Part shown: piece after piece, positions 1-9,398 of the stretch | How positions within the stretch are numbered: position 1 is the stretch's first letter | How the letters are laid out: each line of letters begins with the position of its first letter | Origin: Acidimicrobiia bacterium | Lineage (GTDB): Bacteria > Actinomycetota > Acidimicrobiia > Acidimicrobiales > Poriferisodalaceae | Assembly: GCA_012960315.1 (NCBI GenBank) | Contig: DUBN01000004.1 | Span: 1-43,551 of the forward strand | Reading direction: 5' to 3' | Length of the DNA stretch: 43,551 nucleotides | Notes under the pieces: generated by a model | Database searches by the model: none | What the model was told of the DNA's origin: nothing | What the model saw: the letters and a program-made list of their open reading frames with translations, nothing else | Made by a program: the position numbers and the translations under genes

Positions 1-35
1 TTTTGTTCAGAAACCTGTCAGTTAGAGTCCTTCGC

Positions 36-1442
36 ATGAGTCAAGCGTCAACCGAAGAATTCGACCTCGTCATAGTCGGGACTGGATCAGGAAACAGCAT
101 TCCTGGTCCTGAATTTGACGAATGGAAAATCGCGATCGTTGAAAAAGGCGTTTTCGGTGGAACCTGCCTAAATGTGGGTTGTATCCCATCAAAAATGTTT
201 GTTTACGCGGCTGATGTCGCTGAAACCATCCGCAAGGCCGCGGCGTATGGCATTGATGCGGAAATGAAGAGCGTGGATTGGGTGGCGGTCCGAGATCGCG
301 TGTTCGGTCGAATTGACCCCATTGTTGAGGGAGGGGAGAGCTACCGATTAAGTGACGAGTGCCCCAACATCACGGTATGCAAAGGAGAAGGACGCTTTGT
401 AGACCCACGAACACTGGAAGTAACCGATGAGCACGGCACGACACGCCGAATATCAGGCCGCCATGTAGTCCTTGGAGCTGGCGCTCGTCCCTTTATTCCT
501 CCACACCCGGGTCTGGAGAACATCGAGTTTCATACCTCAGACACAGTTATGCGACTTGACGAGTTACCCCGACGGATGTTGATTTTTGGGGGCGGATACA
601 TAGCCGCTGAACTAGGCCACGTCTTTTCAGCCTTCGGCACCGAGGTAACGATGGTGAACCGCGGTGAATACCTGTTGAAACACGAAGATGAGGACATCTC
701 CCAACGCTTCACTCAATTGATGACTCGCAGATTTGACGTTCGCTGCGCAAGCGAGGTCACTGGAGTCTCCCAAGACGGGAACACCATCCGCGCAGAAATT
801 CTGAGAAACGGAACAGCCGAAACCATAGAGACAGATGTGGTTCTTGTAGCGACTGGTCGGGTACCGAACGGCGACCTACTAGGGCTAGAAGAAGCTGGAG
901 TGTCATCTGATGATGGCCGAGTTTTAGTTGACGAATTTTTTCGAACTGACGCCCCTGGGGTGTGGGCCTTTGGCGATCTATCCAACACGCACCAACTCAA
1001 ACACCTAGCGAATGCTGAGGTCAGAGCTCTCCGGCACAACCTGCTTGTCGCGGAAGGAGAGAGTGAAGGTCCGATGCGGACTGTAGATGAACGCTTCGTT
1101 CCCCACGCTGTGTTTGGCCACCCCCAGGTAGCGTCGGTCGGGCTTACCGAACGAACCGCCCGCGAAAGCGGTGTACCTATAAAGGTTGCCACGAAGGAGT
1201 ACGGAGCCACTGCTTACGGTTGGGCGATGGAAGACAGCGAAAGTTTCTGCAAACTGATCGCCCACGCTGAAAGTCGGCAACTATTAGGTGCACACATCAT
1301 CGGGCCGCAAGCTTCGACACTCATCCAACAATTAGTCCAGGGGATGGAATTCGGGCAGACAGTAGATGATCTGGCTACCAAACAATTCTACATTCATCCG
1401 GCGCTCACCGAACTAGTCGAGAACGCACTTTTGGATCTTTGA
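36..1442 (+). CDS. mtr: Mycothione reductase
   Basis: NADPH-dependent flavoprotein of the pyridine nucleotide-disulfide oxidoreductase family that reduces mycothione (oxidised mycothiol) to mycothiol in the cytoplasm. Seen: an N-terminal FAD-binding stretch with the GTGSGNS pattern typical of this enzyme rather than the GxGxxG of most relatives, the redox-active disulfide motif GGTCLNVGCIPSK, a central NAD(P)-binding GGGYIAAELG, and a C-terminal dimerisation domain ending with the His-Pro pair (FYIHPALTE) that forms the active-site base. I chose the ATG at 36, giving 468 aa, which matches known proteins; the frame stays open upstream to the window edge. It converges with the oxygenase gene, with only 27 bp between the stops. 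Mycothiol is an actinobacterial thiol, so this is the best taxonomic marker in the window. Function confidence is high. Confidence 0.95.
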   Translation: MSQASTEEFDLVIVGTGSGNSIPGPEFDEWKIAIVEKGVFGGTCLNVGCIPSKMFVYAADVAETIRKAAAYGIDAEMKSVDWVAVRDRVFGRIDPIVEGGESYRLSDECPNITVCKGEGRFVDPRTLEVTDEHGTTRRISGRHVVLGAGARPFIPPHPGLENIEFHTSDTVMRLDELPRRMLIFGGGYIAAELGHVFSAFGTEVTMVNRGEYLLKHEDEDISQRFTQLMTRRFDVRCASEVTGVSQDGNTIRAEILRNGTAETIETDVVLVATGRVPNGDLLGLEEAGVSSDDGRVLVDEFFRTDAPGVWAFGDLSNTHQLKHLANAEVRALRHNLLVAEGESEGPMRTVDERFVPHAVFGHPQVASVGLTERTARESGVPIKVATKEYGATAYGWAMEDSESFCKLIAHAESRQLLGAHIIGPQASTLIQQLVQGMEFGQTVDDLATKQFYIHPALTELVENALLDL

Positions 1443-1469
1443 ACTAACTGTTTGGGCAGCCTGGTCCAA

Positions 1470-2432
1470 CTAGCCGTCGCTAAGATTGATCTCCCAAAGC
1501 ACCTGATCTAGGCAATCCCCAGCGGACATCGCAGGGTATTGGCAAGGACGCTCTGCCGTAACGCTAGAGGGGACCGGGGAAAGAATCGTCCATGGTGTTG
1601 GATGACAGAATTGAACGACGCTGAGTCGACCATCGCTTTGTTGAGGATCAGCAATAACCCGATGCCACCCCACCGGAATCAACCCATTAGTCAGACGTTC
1701 AAGCATGATTCCCGTGTTGATAATGACGTGTTGATCGGGCGGTGTAGCGTCGATCCATTCTTCGTCGACTTTGACCTGAAGGCCCCGGGCAGTCGCCCGA
1801 GGGAGTGCGGTAATAAGGTTTATGTCACTGTGCTCTTCAGCCCAGACATGCCCTTCACGCCCGGCATTTGGTGCCTCAGACATTGGCGGGTACCGGATGG
1901 CTCGCGTGAGATGTGAACCGTGCTCGAGCATTGTGTCGAAGAAATGTTCATGTGCACCGATGCCTACGGCGATAATACGTAAGAAGCGAGTCTGCAGTTG
2001 AACCAAATGCTCGTGAAACGCCGACAAAATTCGGTCAGCGCCAGGGATTCGGTCCGACGGAAAAATAGGTTCCCCGTATCTGTGGGGATAACGGTCCCTG
2101 AGAGGGTGACCCGATGGGAGTGCGGCACCCCAATTGAACATCTCCTTCCAATCAGGAGTGTCTGACACCGCAGCGGTCTCGACTAGTAAACCCGTGTAAC
2201 CACTCTGACCTTTGGACCCGTGGGCGAAGTAATCCTCTTTGGCTTCCGTAGATAGAGCAAAAAACTTTTCGAGAACCTCATAGGCTTCGTCCAGTAGTCC
2301 CTCAGAAATATCATGTTTCGTGTAGACGAAGCCCGTGCGAAGGCTCTGCATGACCCCATCCACGGTGGCGGCGCGGTCGACGCTTCCGCCTTGTTCAAAG
2401 GCCAAAAGGTCAACGTTCAAGATGCCGGTCAT
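1470..2432 (-). CDS. 2-oxoglutarate/Fe(II)-dependent dioxygenase, isopenicillin-N-synthase family
   Basis: Cytoplasmic non-haem iron oxygenase of 320 aa. The double-stranded beta-helix core carries the facial triad as H201-x-D203 (EEHSDIN) and H257 (GWHRV), with the RxS motif R269-L-S271 that normally binds 2-oxoglutarate. The N-terminal half resembles the DIOX_N region (GFVYTKHD). Substrate is unknown: relatives include plant-type oxidases, ethylene-forming enzymes and gibberellin-type hydroxylases, and nothing nearby identifies the target. It is the last gene of the minus-strand run that includes selD, the J-domain gene and the NadD-like gene, and starts 37 bp after the NadD-like stop, so co-transcription is likely. 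Family assignment is firm; a specific reaction cannot be given. Confidence 0.88.
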   Translation of the reverse strand: MTGILNVDLLAFEQGGSVDRAATVDGVMQSLRTGFVYTKHDISEGLLDEAYEVLEKFFALSTEAKEDYFAHGSKGQSGYTGLLVETAAVSDTPDWKEMFNWGAALPSGHPLRDRYPHRYGEPIFPSDRIPGADRILSAFHEHLVQLQTRFLRIIAVGIGAHEHFFDTMLEHGSHLTRAIRYPPMSEAPNAGREGHVWAEEHSDINLITALPRATARGLQVKVDEEWIDATPPDQHVIINTGIMLERLTNGLIPVGWHRVIADPQQSDGRLSVVQFCHPTPWTILSPVPSSVTAERPCQYPAMSAGDCLDQVLWEINLSDG

Positions 2433-2469
2433 TGGATGTAAACCTATGTGGATCGAATAGCGTGCGTCG

Positions 2470-3036
2470 TTATTTGTTTTGAGTCAGCCATGTTTCGTAA
2501 CGTTCTGGGTCGGTCCAAGCTCCGGATAATTCATCGAATCGGCGAGCAGGTTCAAGCATCAGGGATGTCATTCCAGCACGTGCCTCAGTGCTGGAAACCG
2601 ATAATAGATTCTCGGGAATCGGTAGCACCAAGTCGGCGGGAGCATCGAAAGGTTCTCGTGGTGCAATGGCAACCTGGGGAAGATTAGATAATGCCTCATC
2701 TCTGAGAACAGGGTCATCGTCGTAAAAGGCGGGGTCTTGAATCTGGTGCCATTTGTCGGCACCCATAACCACCAGGTCGTAACCCAAAGCAATATCTGCG
2801 AATAGTTGGGCATTCGTGACTACCACCTGCAGCCAATCGTACTCAGATGCGACTTCGTCAAGTATGGTCAGCCGATCTTGGAAGCGGGGCGTTGTTACGC
2901 CCTCTTTACCCAGAGCGATCTGGCTAACGCTCCAAACAATGTTGTCTATATGGCAATGGATTCTTACCGCCTGGGAGATTTCTAAATGAGCGACTGTCGG
3001 AGGGTTGAAAGATCCCGGATACACCGCTGTACGCAT
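2470..3036 (-). CDS. NadD-like nucleotidyltransferase
   Basis: 188-aa protein of the HIGH-type nucleotidyltransferase superfamily, closest in appearance to nicotinate-nucleotide adenylyltransferase. Seen: the N-terminal ATP-binding motif GSFNPPTVAHL (residues 8-18), a central MGADKWHQI resembling the NadD substrate-binding segment, and SVSSTEAR (146-153) matching the ISSTxIR motif that contacts ATP. The rest is divergent, with no close match to a housekeeping NadD, so it may use another mononucleotide or be a paralogue. The ATG lies one base after the TGA stop of the J-domain gene (TGA-C-ATG), which implies translational coupling. The fold is sure; the substrate is inferred. Confidence 0.85.
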   Translation of the reverse strand: MRTAVYPGSFNPPTVAHLEISQAVRIHCHIDNIVWSVSQIALGKEGVTTPRFQDRLTILDEVASEYDWLQVVVTNAQLFADIALGYDLVVMGADKWHQIQDPAFYDDDPVLRDEALSNLPQVAIAPREPFDAPADLVLPIPENLLSVSSTEARAGMTSLMLEPARRFDELSGAWTDPERYETWLTQNK

Positions 3037-3037
3037 G

Positions 3038-3754
3038 TCAGATTCGCCTACCGGTAAGAGATCGAAGGACTCGCGGGTTCCCTCCGAGAGCTGTTTCTAG
3101 TTCCCGTGAAACCCCGTGGGCCAGGTTGTCCCATATTCGATCAAGCAGTTGAGCCTTACGAATGATGGCACCGTTGATATCAACGTCGCCATCGGTTGAC
3201 GCTCGAAGAAATGGAACGCAATATTCGTGCAGCCCGATGAGAGCGGCCACTAAAGCTAGATCGAGAGGCGCCGCTCCCGCATCTCGAGCTAGCCGCACGC
3301 GGTCTTCGATCCGGTCACCGAAACTCTTGACGATTTCCTCGGCGATACATTCGTATTCGAGCCGACGCACGCGATGCCGAACGGCGAGGCCTTGACTAGC
3401 GCTAAGGGCAGCTTCGCGTCCCAGCCTGGTTGCCTGCAATTTGAGACCATCAAACCAAGCAGCTTTGCGATTCGACGGCTTAGCTCTAGAAGTCTTAATC
3501 GGCGCATGATGTCGCGACGAGCGGGGACCCAATGATTTGTCGTACGCGGCGCGCCGAGTGGCATCCGACAAGACAAACCAAGCATTGTTCAAATTCGACA
3601 TTGTCTCTGAATCGCCGGTTTGATGGTCAGGGTGATGGCGTAGTGCTTTTCGTCGGTACGCGCGCTGGACAATGGTCCTCGTCGCGTCGCGAGTAACACC
3701 TAATTGTTCGTAGAGGGAGAGAGATTTTGGACTCACTAAAAACCCGTCTTCCAC
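3038..3754 (-). CDS. J-domain (DnaJ-like) protein
   Basis: Protein of about 238 aa with a canonical N-terminal J domain: LYEQLGV start, a basic helix II, the HPD tripeptide at residues 41-43 that stimulates DnaK ATPase, and the NNAWFVLSDATRRAAYD helix III/IV signature. There is no Gly/Phe region, zinc finger or DnaJ C-terminal domain; instead about 150 residues of mostly helical sequence of unknown function follow, so it is a J-domain co-chaperone with a private client domain rather than DnaJ itself. The GTG start lies 3 bp after the selD stop; a second GTG at 3736 would remove six residues and also leaves the J domain intact. The packed order selD, J-domain, NadD-like suggests one mRNA. Confidence 0.85.
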   Translation of the reverse strand: MEDGFLVSPKSLSLYEQLGVTRDATRTIVQRAYRRKALRHHPDHQTGDSETMSNLNNAWFVLSDATRRAAYDKSLGPRSSRHHAPIKTSRAKPSNRKAAWFDGLKLQATRLGREAALSASQGLAVRHRVRRLEYECIAEEIVKSFGDRIEDRVRLARDAGAAPLDLALVAALIGLHEYCVPFLRASTDGDVDINGAIIRKAQLLDRIWDNLAHGVSRELETALGGNPRVLRSLTGRRI

Positions 3755-3757
3755 TTA

Positions 3758-4816
3758 TCAGTGTGTCAGCCTAATTTTTCCAATAGAGCCAGTATCTAAC
3801 GTGCCTATTATCGCGGCATCGTGGTCTGATTCTCTTAGTTCCGCCACGGCATCTAACGCTGCACCTGAATCGCAGGAAAATAGAAGGCCACCAGAAGTTT
3901 GAGCATCGCAAAGGATGATTCGCTCTAGCTGCGAACCGCCTTCTAAATGTGGTTCGAGGAAACTCAGGTTTCTTTCAGTGCCACCGGCCACAAATCCATC
4001 ATCAACTAACTCGCGGACTTTAGGCAGCAGCGGAACGGACGCCGCGTCGATGATCGCGGAAAGTCCGCTAGCCGATGTCATCTCGTGGAGGTGACCGAGT
4101 AAACCGAAACCGGTGACATCTGTCGCCGCTGTTGCGTTAGCGTGATTTGCCGCTGCCGCTGCCGCTTCGTTGAGTCTGGTCATCTCATGGATGGCCTTTG
4201 TGTATGTCTCTTCAAGTGAACCGCCGGTAGTGACTGCATCGACTTTCGATCGTTTCACAGCAGTGGCCAATAGTCCTGTGCCGATGGGCTTGGTTAAGAC
4301 GAGAGCCTGACCTGGCTGACCGCCACCGTTTGTTAAAAGATCTTCAGGGTCAACCTCCCCGATTACCGACATGCCATACATCGGCTCAGGTCCGTCGACG
4401 GTGTGTCCGCCTGCCACGACCCATTCGCCGGCATCAGCGACATGTTGGCCGCCCAAAAGCACTTTGCTCAATAACTCAAGGGGTAATTCGTCTTTGGGCC
4501 AAGCGACCAGATTTAAAGCGAAGAGAGGCTTTCCGCCCATCGCGTACACATCACTGGCGGCATTCGCAGCTGAGATCTGCCCCCAAAGGACGGGATCGTC
4601 AACTATTGGGGTGAAGAAGTCAGCAGTGGCGACTAGAGCCTTGCCTTCGGGCCGCAACCACACAGCAGCGTCATCGCTATTTTCTAACCCAACCAACAAA
4701 TTTTTGTTGTCCGGTTTTGGTAAATGACGCAGCACCTGCGCCAGGTCGCTTGGACCGAGCTTGCAGGCTCAACCAGCGCCGTGGCTGTACTGGGTAAGTC
4801 GAATCAAACTTGTCAC
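3758..4816 (-). CDS. selD: Selenide, water dikinase (selenophosphate synthetase), selenocysteine-containing
   Basis: Makes selenophosphate from selenide and ATP, the selenium donor for Sec-tRNA and selenouridine. The frame open from 4735 lacks the N-terminal catalytic motif, but reading through one TGA at 4771-4769 restores it exactly: from a GTG at 4816 the protein begins MTSLIRLTQYSHGAG, then U16, then ACK. E. coli SelD has LTQYSHGAGCGCK there, so Sec sits at the catalytic Cys17 position and the essential Lys is K19. Downstream follow the glycine-rich and Asp motifs (DDAAVW, TADFFTPIVDDP, AMGGKPLFALN) and the full C-terminal domain, 352 aa in total. The start lies 42 bp below the nucleoside hydrolase stop. 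The Shine-Dalgarno is weak, so the exact start is less sure than the readthrough. Sec-containing SelD proteins are known in other bacteria. Confidence 0.93.
4740..4771 (-). promoter_or_regulatory. In-frame Sec UGA codon and candidate bacterial SECIS of selD
   Basis: The UGA is at 4771-4769. Counting its U as 1, nucleotides 12-19 pair with 25-32: G12-C32, C13-G31, U14-G30 wobble, one C15/U29 mismatch, then G16-C28, G17-C27, U18-A26, C19-G25, closing a five-base loop CAAGC at 20-24. Known bacterial SECIS hairpins lie inside the coding region directly after the UGA, with the apical loop at about this distance. The pairing was done by eye, without an energy calculation. Confidence 0.7.
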
Positions 4817-4858
4817 GGTTCCACGGTACCTGGCCGTGTGTTCGCAGGGGACTAACGG

Positions 4859-5782
4859 TTAGGTATAAGCCGAGACTGCTTCAAGGAAAACTCTCATTCC
4901 TTGATCCCGGTCGATGCTGTATTCCACCTCGCAGTTGAGAGGCCCTTCGCCCCAACCCCTCTCATCCACCACAGTCATTCCTCGAGTATGTGTCCCCTCG
5001 GTCTCGACTCGGACATTTCTGGACTCGAACCTGAATAACCCGGGGTGTGTCACTGCAAGAATGGCGCACGGATCATGTAAGGGCGCTCGCTGACCGTGGG
5101 TGCGTTTCCGGTATGAAGCGAGATAAAAATCGAAGAGGTCGGCGGCAAAGATGCCGGCCCGATTTCGCAGGTCTCTCAGATCAGAAATCAGTTGTTCATC
5201 GATCCCGAATTGCTGCGTGAGATTAAGTCCAGCCATCAACAGTTTTTTGAATCCAGCATCAAAAACGATTGATGCTGCGTGGGGATCCGCCCAGAGATTG
5301 AACTCTCCGGTGGCGGTCACGTTGCCAGCACCTGCGCTTCCACCCATAATCGAAACCCCGGCGACGCGATCAACGATGTCAGGTGCTTGCCTCAGAGCTA
5401 AAGCAATGTTGGTCAACGGTCCTATCGGGACTAGCCACACGTCGTCGTTGTTTCGCACGGTTTCAATAATGAAAGCCACTGCGTCGTTGCTGGCAACTTC
5501 AAGGGTTATGTCTGGTCTGACTGGGCCATCCAATCCCGTTCGCCCATGGGCCTCCGCAGCGTGCCTTGGCGCCAGCAGCAAGGGCCTGTCAGCTCCGGCG
5601 TGCACACCAATGTCGAGGTCGAGGAGTTCTGTGATGATCAACGCGTTTTCGGTGGTCAGGTTTAACGGGGCGTTTCCTGAGACCGTGGTGATGCCGAGCA
5701 CTTCTGTAAGGCGACCTGCCATCATGATGGCTATCGCGTCATCGTGCCCAGGGTCGCAATCAATAATGACTTTTGTTGTCAT
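4859..5782 (-). CDS. Inosine/uridine-preferring nucleoside hydrolase family protein
   Basis: Hydrolyses the N-glycosidic bond of ribonucleosides to base plus ribose. The 307-aa sequence opens with the family's calcium-binding signature DxDxxxDD (D8, D10, D14, D15 in IDCDPGHDDA), followed by TTVSGNAPL, the GPLTNIALAL segment and MGGSAGAGNVT, and ends with the HDPCAI motif whose Asp completes the metal site. Length is normal for the family. Its start overlaps the stop of the upstream DinB-like gene by four bases (ATGA), so the two are probably translated together. Base preference (purine, pyrimidine or non-specific) cannot be told from the sequence. It is a likely salvage enzyme. Confidence 0.92.
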   Translation of the reverse strand: MTTKVIIDCDPGHDDAIAIMMAGRLTEVLGITTVSGNAPLNLTTENALIITELLDLDIGVHAGADRPLLLAPRHAAEAHGRTGLDGPVRPDITLEVASNDAVAFIIETVRNNDDVWLVPIGPLTNIALALRQAPDIVDRVAGVSIMGGSAGAGNVTATGEFNLWADPHAASIVFDAGFKKLLMAGLNLTQQFGIDEQLISDLRDLRNRAGIFAADLFDFYLASYRKRTHGQRAPLHDPCAILAVTHPGLFRFESRNVRVETEGTHTRGMTVVDERGWGEGPLNCEVEYSIDRDQGMRVFLEAVSAYT

Positions 5783-6495
5783 AGCCTCTCCATTCCGGGA
5801 CCATTTTCGTCGGTCTCGCCCCAGTAGTGGGGAAGTCGAAGATAGCCGACTCTTGCTAGGTCAACTGAGGTTTCTAAACCTAGGTGGAGCTTGAGCCTTT
5901 GGATGGTCCGGATGTGAGTCAACATCTCATAGAAAACCATCCACAAGGATCCCTCAAGATCGTAAATAATGTCTCTTTCATTTTCTTCAGAGATGCGGGC
6001 GCCTCTGGGCAGAGTCCAGATCACATATTTCCAAAAGTCTGTTCCGCGGACGGTTCGAACATCGGACCGAAGTACCTCGATGGGTTGCTCTTGCACGACT
6101 TGAGTAAGCCAGCTGACACCTAAGCGAAGTTTGGCTAAAAGATCGGGTACTTCCCAGAAGAGATCGGTATCAAGTACGCGATCCCACCTGTTGTTCGGCC
6201 CCATTTGGTGATCGACCCAGTTGATCGGTTCGGGCACATCGCCGTTCGGCCACAGGAGATGACCGGCGCGTCGCTTCGTAAATACGAGCGAATCCCAAGC
6301 AATGTGAGAGATTTGCGTTCTACAGGACCACCACATCCACTCTTTCTTGGGTGACGAATCATGAAAATCGAGTTGTTCCCTCGACAAAACCAGTGTTTCG
6401 GCCTCCACCCAGTCGACGATGGAGTGATACCAAGGCATGGCGCCCGAACTTGGGTCCTCGGGCATTTCCAGAATGTTGGGATCGGTCAACGCCAT
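5779..6495 (-). CDS. Uncharacterised helical protein, possibly DinB-like
   Basis: 238-aa protein without a motif I can assign firmly. It is rich in Trp and His, with helices such as WWSCRTQISHIAWDS near residues 54-69 and FYEMLTHIRTIQRLKLHLG near the C-terminus. The spaced His residues in predicted helices resemble the metal-binding four-helix bundles of the DinB/YfiT superfamily, several of which are mycothiol- or bacillithiol-dependent enzymes; that link is inference only. No signal peptide or membrane segment is seen. It starts 44 bp after the gcvP stop and overlaps the nucleoside hydrolase by four bases, so it belongs to the same transcription unit. It is a real gene by position and coupling; its function is unknown. 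Confidence 0.75.
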   Translation of the reverse strand: MALTDPNILEMPEDPSSGAMPWYHSIVDWVEAETLVLSREQLDFHDSSPKKEWMWWSCRTQISHIAWDSLVFTKRRAGHLLWPNGDVPEPINWVDHQMGPNNRWDRVLDTDLFWEVPDLLAKLRLGVSWLTQVVQEQPIEVLRSDVRTVRGTDFWKYVIWTLPRGARISEENERDIIYDLEGSLWMVFYEMLTHIRTIQRLKLHLGLETSVDLARVGYLRLPHYWGETDENGPGMERL

Positions 6496-6539
6496 GCTCT
6501 GACGCTAGTCGCGGGAGCGCTGCCAGCGGTTTGGTGCCG

Positions 6540-9389
6540 TTATAGCTCCTCGTACGCTCTGGGATCTGGGCAATTGCACACAAGGTTCCGGTCTCCATGT
6601 GCTCCATCGATCCTGCCCACCGGCGGCCAGTATTTGTCTTGCCGAATGGACGGCATTGGGTAAGCCGCTTCCTCGCGCGTATACGGATGTTCCCAACTTG
6701 ACGTGAGAAGGTCTTCGGCTGGATGGGGGGCGTTGACGAGGGGATTGTCCTCCATGGGCCATTCACCGGCCTCGATCCGGGAAATTTCGTGCCGGATGTT
6801 GATCATCGCATCGCAGAAGCGATCGATTTCCCCCCTGGACTCGCTTTCGGTTGGTTCGACCATCAACGTGCCAGGGACGGGGAATGACATCGTCGGTGCA
6901 TGGAATCCGTAGTCGATGAGTCGCTTGGCAACGTCTTCGACGCTGACAACATGGGAAACGGGTCGTAAGTCAAGTATGCATTCGTGGGCCACGAGGCCAT
7001 TCTTGCCTCGATAGAGCACGGGGTAAGTGTCTTGCAAACGGTTAGCAACGTAGTTCGCGTTAAGAATCGCCACGCTAGTGGCGCGCTCTAGGCCATGTGC
7101 CCCCATCATTGCTATATACATCCAAGGGATAGGCAGAATCCCAGCGGAGCCCCAAGGAGCGCCCGAAATAGCTCCAGGTCCGGATTTCGGTCCTGCTTCC
7201 GCGACCACTGGGTGGTTCGGTAGAAATGGGGCGAGGTGGCTTTTGGCAGCAACAGGACCGATGCCGGGTCCGCCTCCTCCGTGGGGAATGCAGAAGGTCT
7301 TGTGGAGGTTTAGGTGACTTATATCGGCACCAAAATGACCTGGAGGGGCTAGCCCTACTAGAGCGTTGAGGTTCGCGCCATCCACGTATACCTGTCCGCC
7401 AGCATCATGAACGAGCCCACAAATCGTTCCAATGCCATCTTCGAAGACCCCGTGAGTCGAGGGGTAGGTAACCATGATGGCCGCAAGGTTTTCTCGGTAT
7501 TCGCCCACCTTGTTTGTGAGATCAACGAGGTCAACATCTCCGTTCTCGTCGCAGTCAACTACCACTACTCGAAGTCCAGCCATCACGGCGGATGCCGCGT
7601 TTGTTCCATGAGCCGATGAAGGGATCAGACAAACATCTCGTCGTTCCTGACCCATGGCCTCGTGGTACCGCCTGATAGCTAACAGTCCGGCGAATTCTCC
7701 CTGTGAGCCAGCGTTGGGTTGAAGAGAAATCGCGTCATAGCCGGTGCAGGCAAGCAGCCATTCTTCCAGCTCTGCGATCAACTTCATGTAACCCTGGGCC
7801 TGGTCAAGTGGCGCAAACGGATGCATATCTGAAAATTCTGGCCAGGTAATTGGCTCCATTTCGCTAGTCGCGTTCAATTTCATGGTGCAACTGCCAAGCG
7901 GAATCATCCCGCGATCAAGAGCGATGTCCTTGTCAGCGAGACGACGAATATAACGGAGCATCTCTGTCTCGGAGCGATAGGAATTGAAAACCGAGTGGGT
8001 CAAGAAATTCGATGATCGTTCCAATTCGGGCGGTATACCCGATGGATGGTCCACCGTAACTGGAGCCCTGCTTCCACAACCGAATGCGCGCACTAACGAT
8101 TCCACGACGTCTAAATCACAGGTTTCGTCCAGGGATACGCCCACGGTGTTGGAATCAACCCGCCGTAGATTGATTCCCTCGGCAAGCGCACGCTCCAAAA
8201 CGCGATCTGCTTGGTCGGGGACGCTCACCGTCAAGGTGTCGAAAAACGACCCATTCAATACGACGACGCCTGTCGAGTCGAGACTTGCTGCAAGGAGGGC
8301 AGTTAGATCATGTATCCGCTGCGCGATTTGTTTTAGCCCGTTTGGTCCATGCCAAACCGCGTACATAGAAGCGAGAACCGCGAGAAGAACCTGAGCAGTG
8401 CAAATGTTACTCGTGGCCTTTTCGCGTCGAATGTGTTGTTCGCGGGTTTGCAGAGCCAGCCGCGCGGCTGGGCGCCCACCGCTATCCACAGAGACCCCAA
8501 CGAGGCGACCTGGTAGCGAACGTTTGTGACTTTCCCGCGCAGCCAGATAGCCGGCGTGAGGACCACCGAATCCGAGAGGGACTCCAAAACGTTGTGAAGT
8601 TCCTACTACCAAGTCAGCACCGAGCTCTCCGGGCGGCGTCAATAGGCAAAGTGCTAACAGATCCGCTGAGACGCAAACCAATCCCTCATAGGCATGGGAT
8701 TTGGCTACAACTTCTCGGATGTCGCGGATCCTGCCCGAAGAACCGGGATATTGAATTAACACTCCATAACACTCTTCAGGGTTGAGATCCTCCCAGGGAT
8801 CTCCGACCTCTATTTCGATGCCTAATGCTTGCGCTCGCGTATTGACAACATCGACTGTTTGAGGGTGGCAGTCCTTATCGATAAAGAAATGTTGACCTTT
8901 GCTTTTGCTCAGACGTCTAGCCATCATCATTGCTTCAGCCGCGGCGGTGCTCTCATCCAATAACGAACTATTTGCTATCTCCATTCCTGTGAGATCACAG
9001 ACCATCGTTTGGTAGTTGAGCAGTGCCTCAAGTCGCCCCTGACTTATCTCTGGTTGGTACGGGGTGTAAGCGGTGTACCAGGCTGGACTCTCGAGTACCC
9101 GTCGGATCACCACAGCGGGGGTGAAAGTGCCGTGATAGCCCATGCCGATCAGCGACTTCATCGGGTGATTCAGATCCGCAAGTTCGCGTATACGCGCTTT
9201 CGCCTGGACCTCATTTAGAGCCGGAGGAAGCCGCAGCGCATCGCCTCCACGGATCAATTTTGGGAGAACGGCATCACACAGCTCCTGAAGGCTCGAATAG
9301 CCGAGCGAAGCGAGCATCAAATCAACATCAGCTGCTTGAGGGCCTATATGTCTGCTTACAAAGTCACTTTCAAGATTGGCGTTCGTCAT
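6540..9389 (-). CDS. gcvP: Glycine dehydrogenase (aminomethyl-transferring), P protein
   Basis: The PLP-dependent P protein of the glycine cleavage system decarboxylates glycine and passes the aminomethyl group to lipoyl-H protein. This is the long single-chain form (about 949 aa) rather than the split GcvPA/GcvPB form. Seen: the N-terminal FVSRHIGP start, [28 protein letters not shown], and in the C-terminal half [12 protein letters not shown], the SAHGTNAAS segment, and the PLP-binding lysine in [15 protein letters not shown] (around residue 700). I prefer ATG 9389 over an in-frame TTG six bases upstream because it matches family starts and has GAGG about eight bases before it. It follows gcvT by nine bases. 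No gcvH or lipoamide dehydrogenase gene lies in the window, so they must be elsewhere. Confidence 0.97.
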   Translation of the reverse strand: MTNANLESDFVSRHIGPQAADVDLMLASLGYSSLQELCDAVLPKLIRGGDALRLPPALNEVQAKARIRELADLNHPMKSLIGMGYHGTFTPAVVIRRVLESPAWYTAYTPYQPEISQGRLEALLNYQTMVCDLTGMEIANSSLLDESTAAAEAMMMARRLSKSKGQHFFIDKDCHPQTVDVVNTRAQALGIEIEVGDPWEDLNPEECYGVLIQYPGSSGRIRDIREVVAKSHAYEGLVCVSADLLALCLLTPPGELGADLVVGTSQRFGVPLGFGGPHAGYLAARESHKRSLPGRLVGVSVDSGGRPAARLALQTREQHIRREKATSNICTAQVLLAVLASMYAVWHGPNGLKQIAQRIHDLTALLAASLDSTGVVVLNGSFFDTLTVSVPDQADRVLERALAEGINLRRVDSNTVGVSLDETCDLDVVESLVRAFGCGSRAPVTVDHPSGIPPELERSSNFLTHSVFNSYRSETEMLRYIRRLADKDIALDRGMIPLGSCTMKLNATSEMEPITWPEFSDMHPFAPLDQAQGYMKLIAELEEWLLACTGYDAISLQPNAGSQGEFAGLLAIRRYHEAMGQERRDVCLIPSSAHGTNAASAVMAGLRVVVVDCDENGDVDLVDLTNKVGEYRENLAAIMVTYPSTHGVFEDGIGTICGLVHDAGGQVYVDGANLNALVGLAPPGHFGADISHLNLHKTFCIPHGGGGPGIGPVAAKSHLAPFLPNHPVVAEAGPKSGPGAISGAPWGSAGILPIPWMYIAMMGAHGLERATSVAILNANYVANRLQDTYPVLYRGKNGLVAHECILDLRPVSHVVSVEDVAKRLIDYGFHAPTMSFPVPGTLMVEPTESESRGEIDRFCDAMINIRHEISRIEAGEWPMEDNPLVNAPHPAEDLLTSSWEHPYTREEAAYPMPSIRQDKYWPPVGRIDGAHGDRNLVCNCPDPRAYEEL

Positions 9390-9398
9390 GTTCAAGCC

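Noticed and set aside
3758-4735. SelD starting at a GTG at 4735
   Set aside because: It would lack the catalytic LTQYSHGAG-Sec-ACK segment that is encoded directly upstream.
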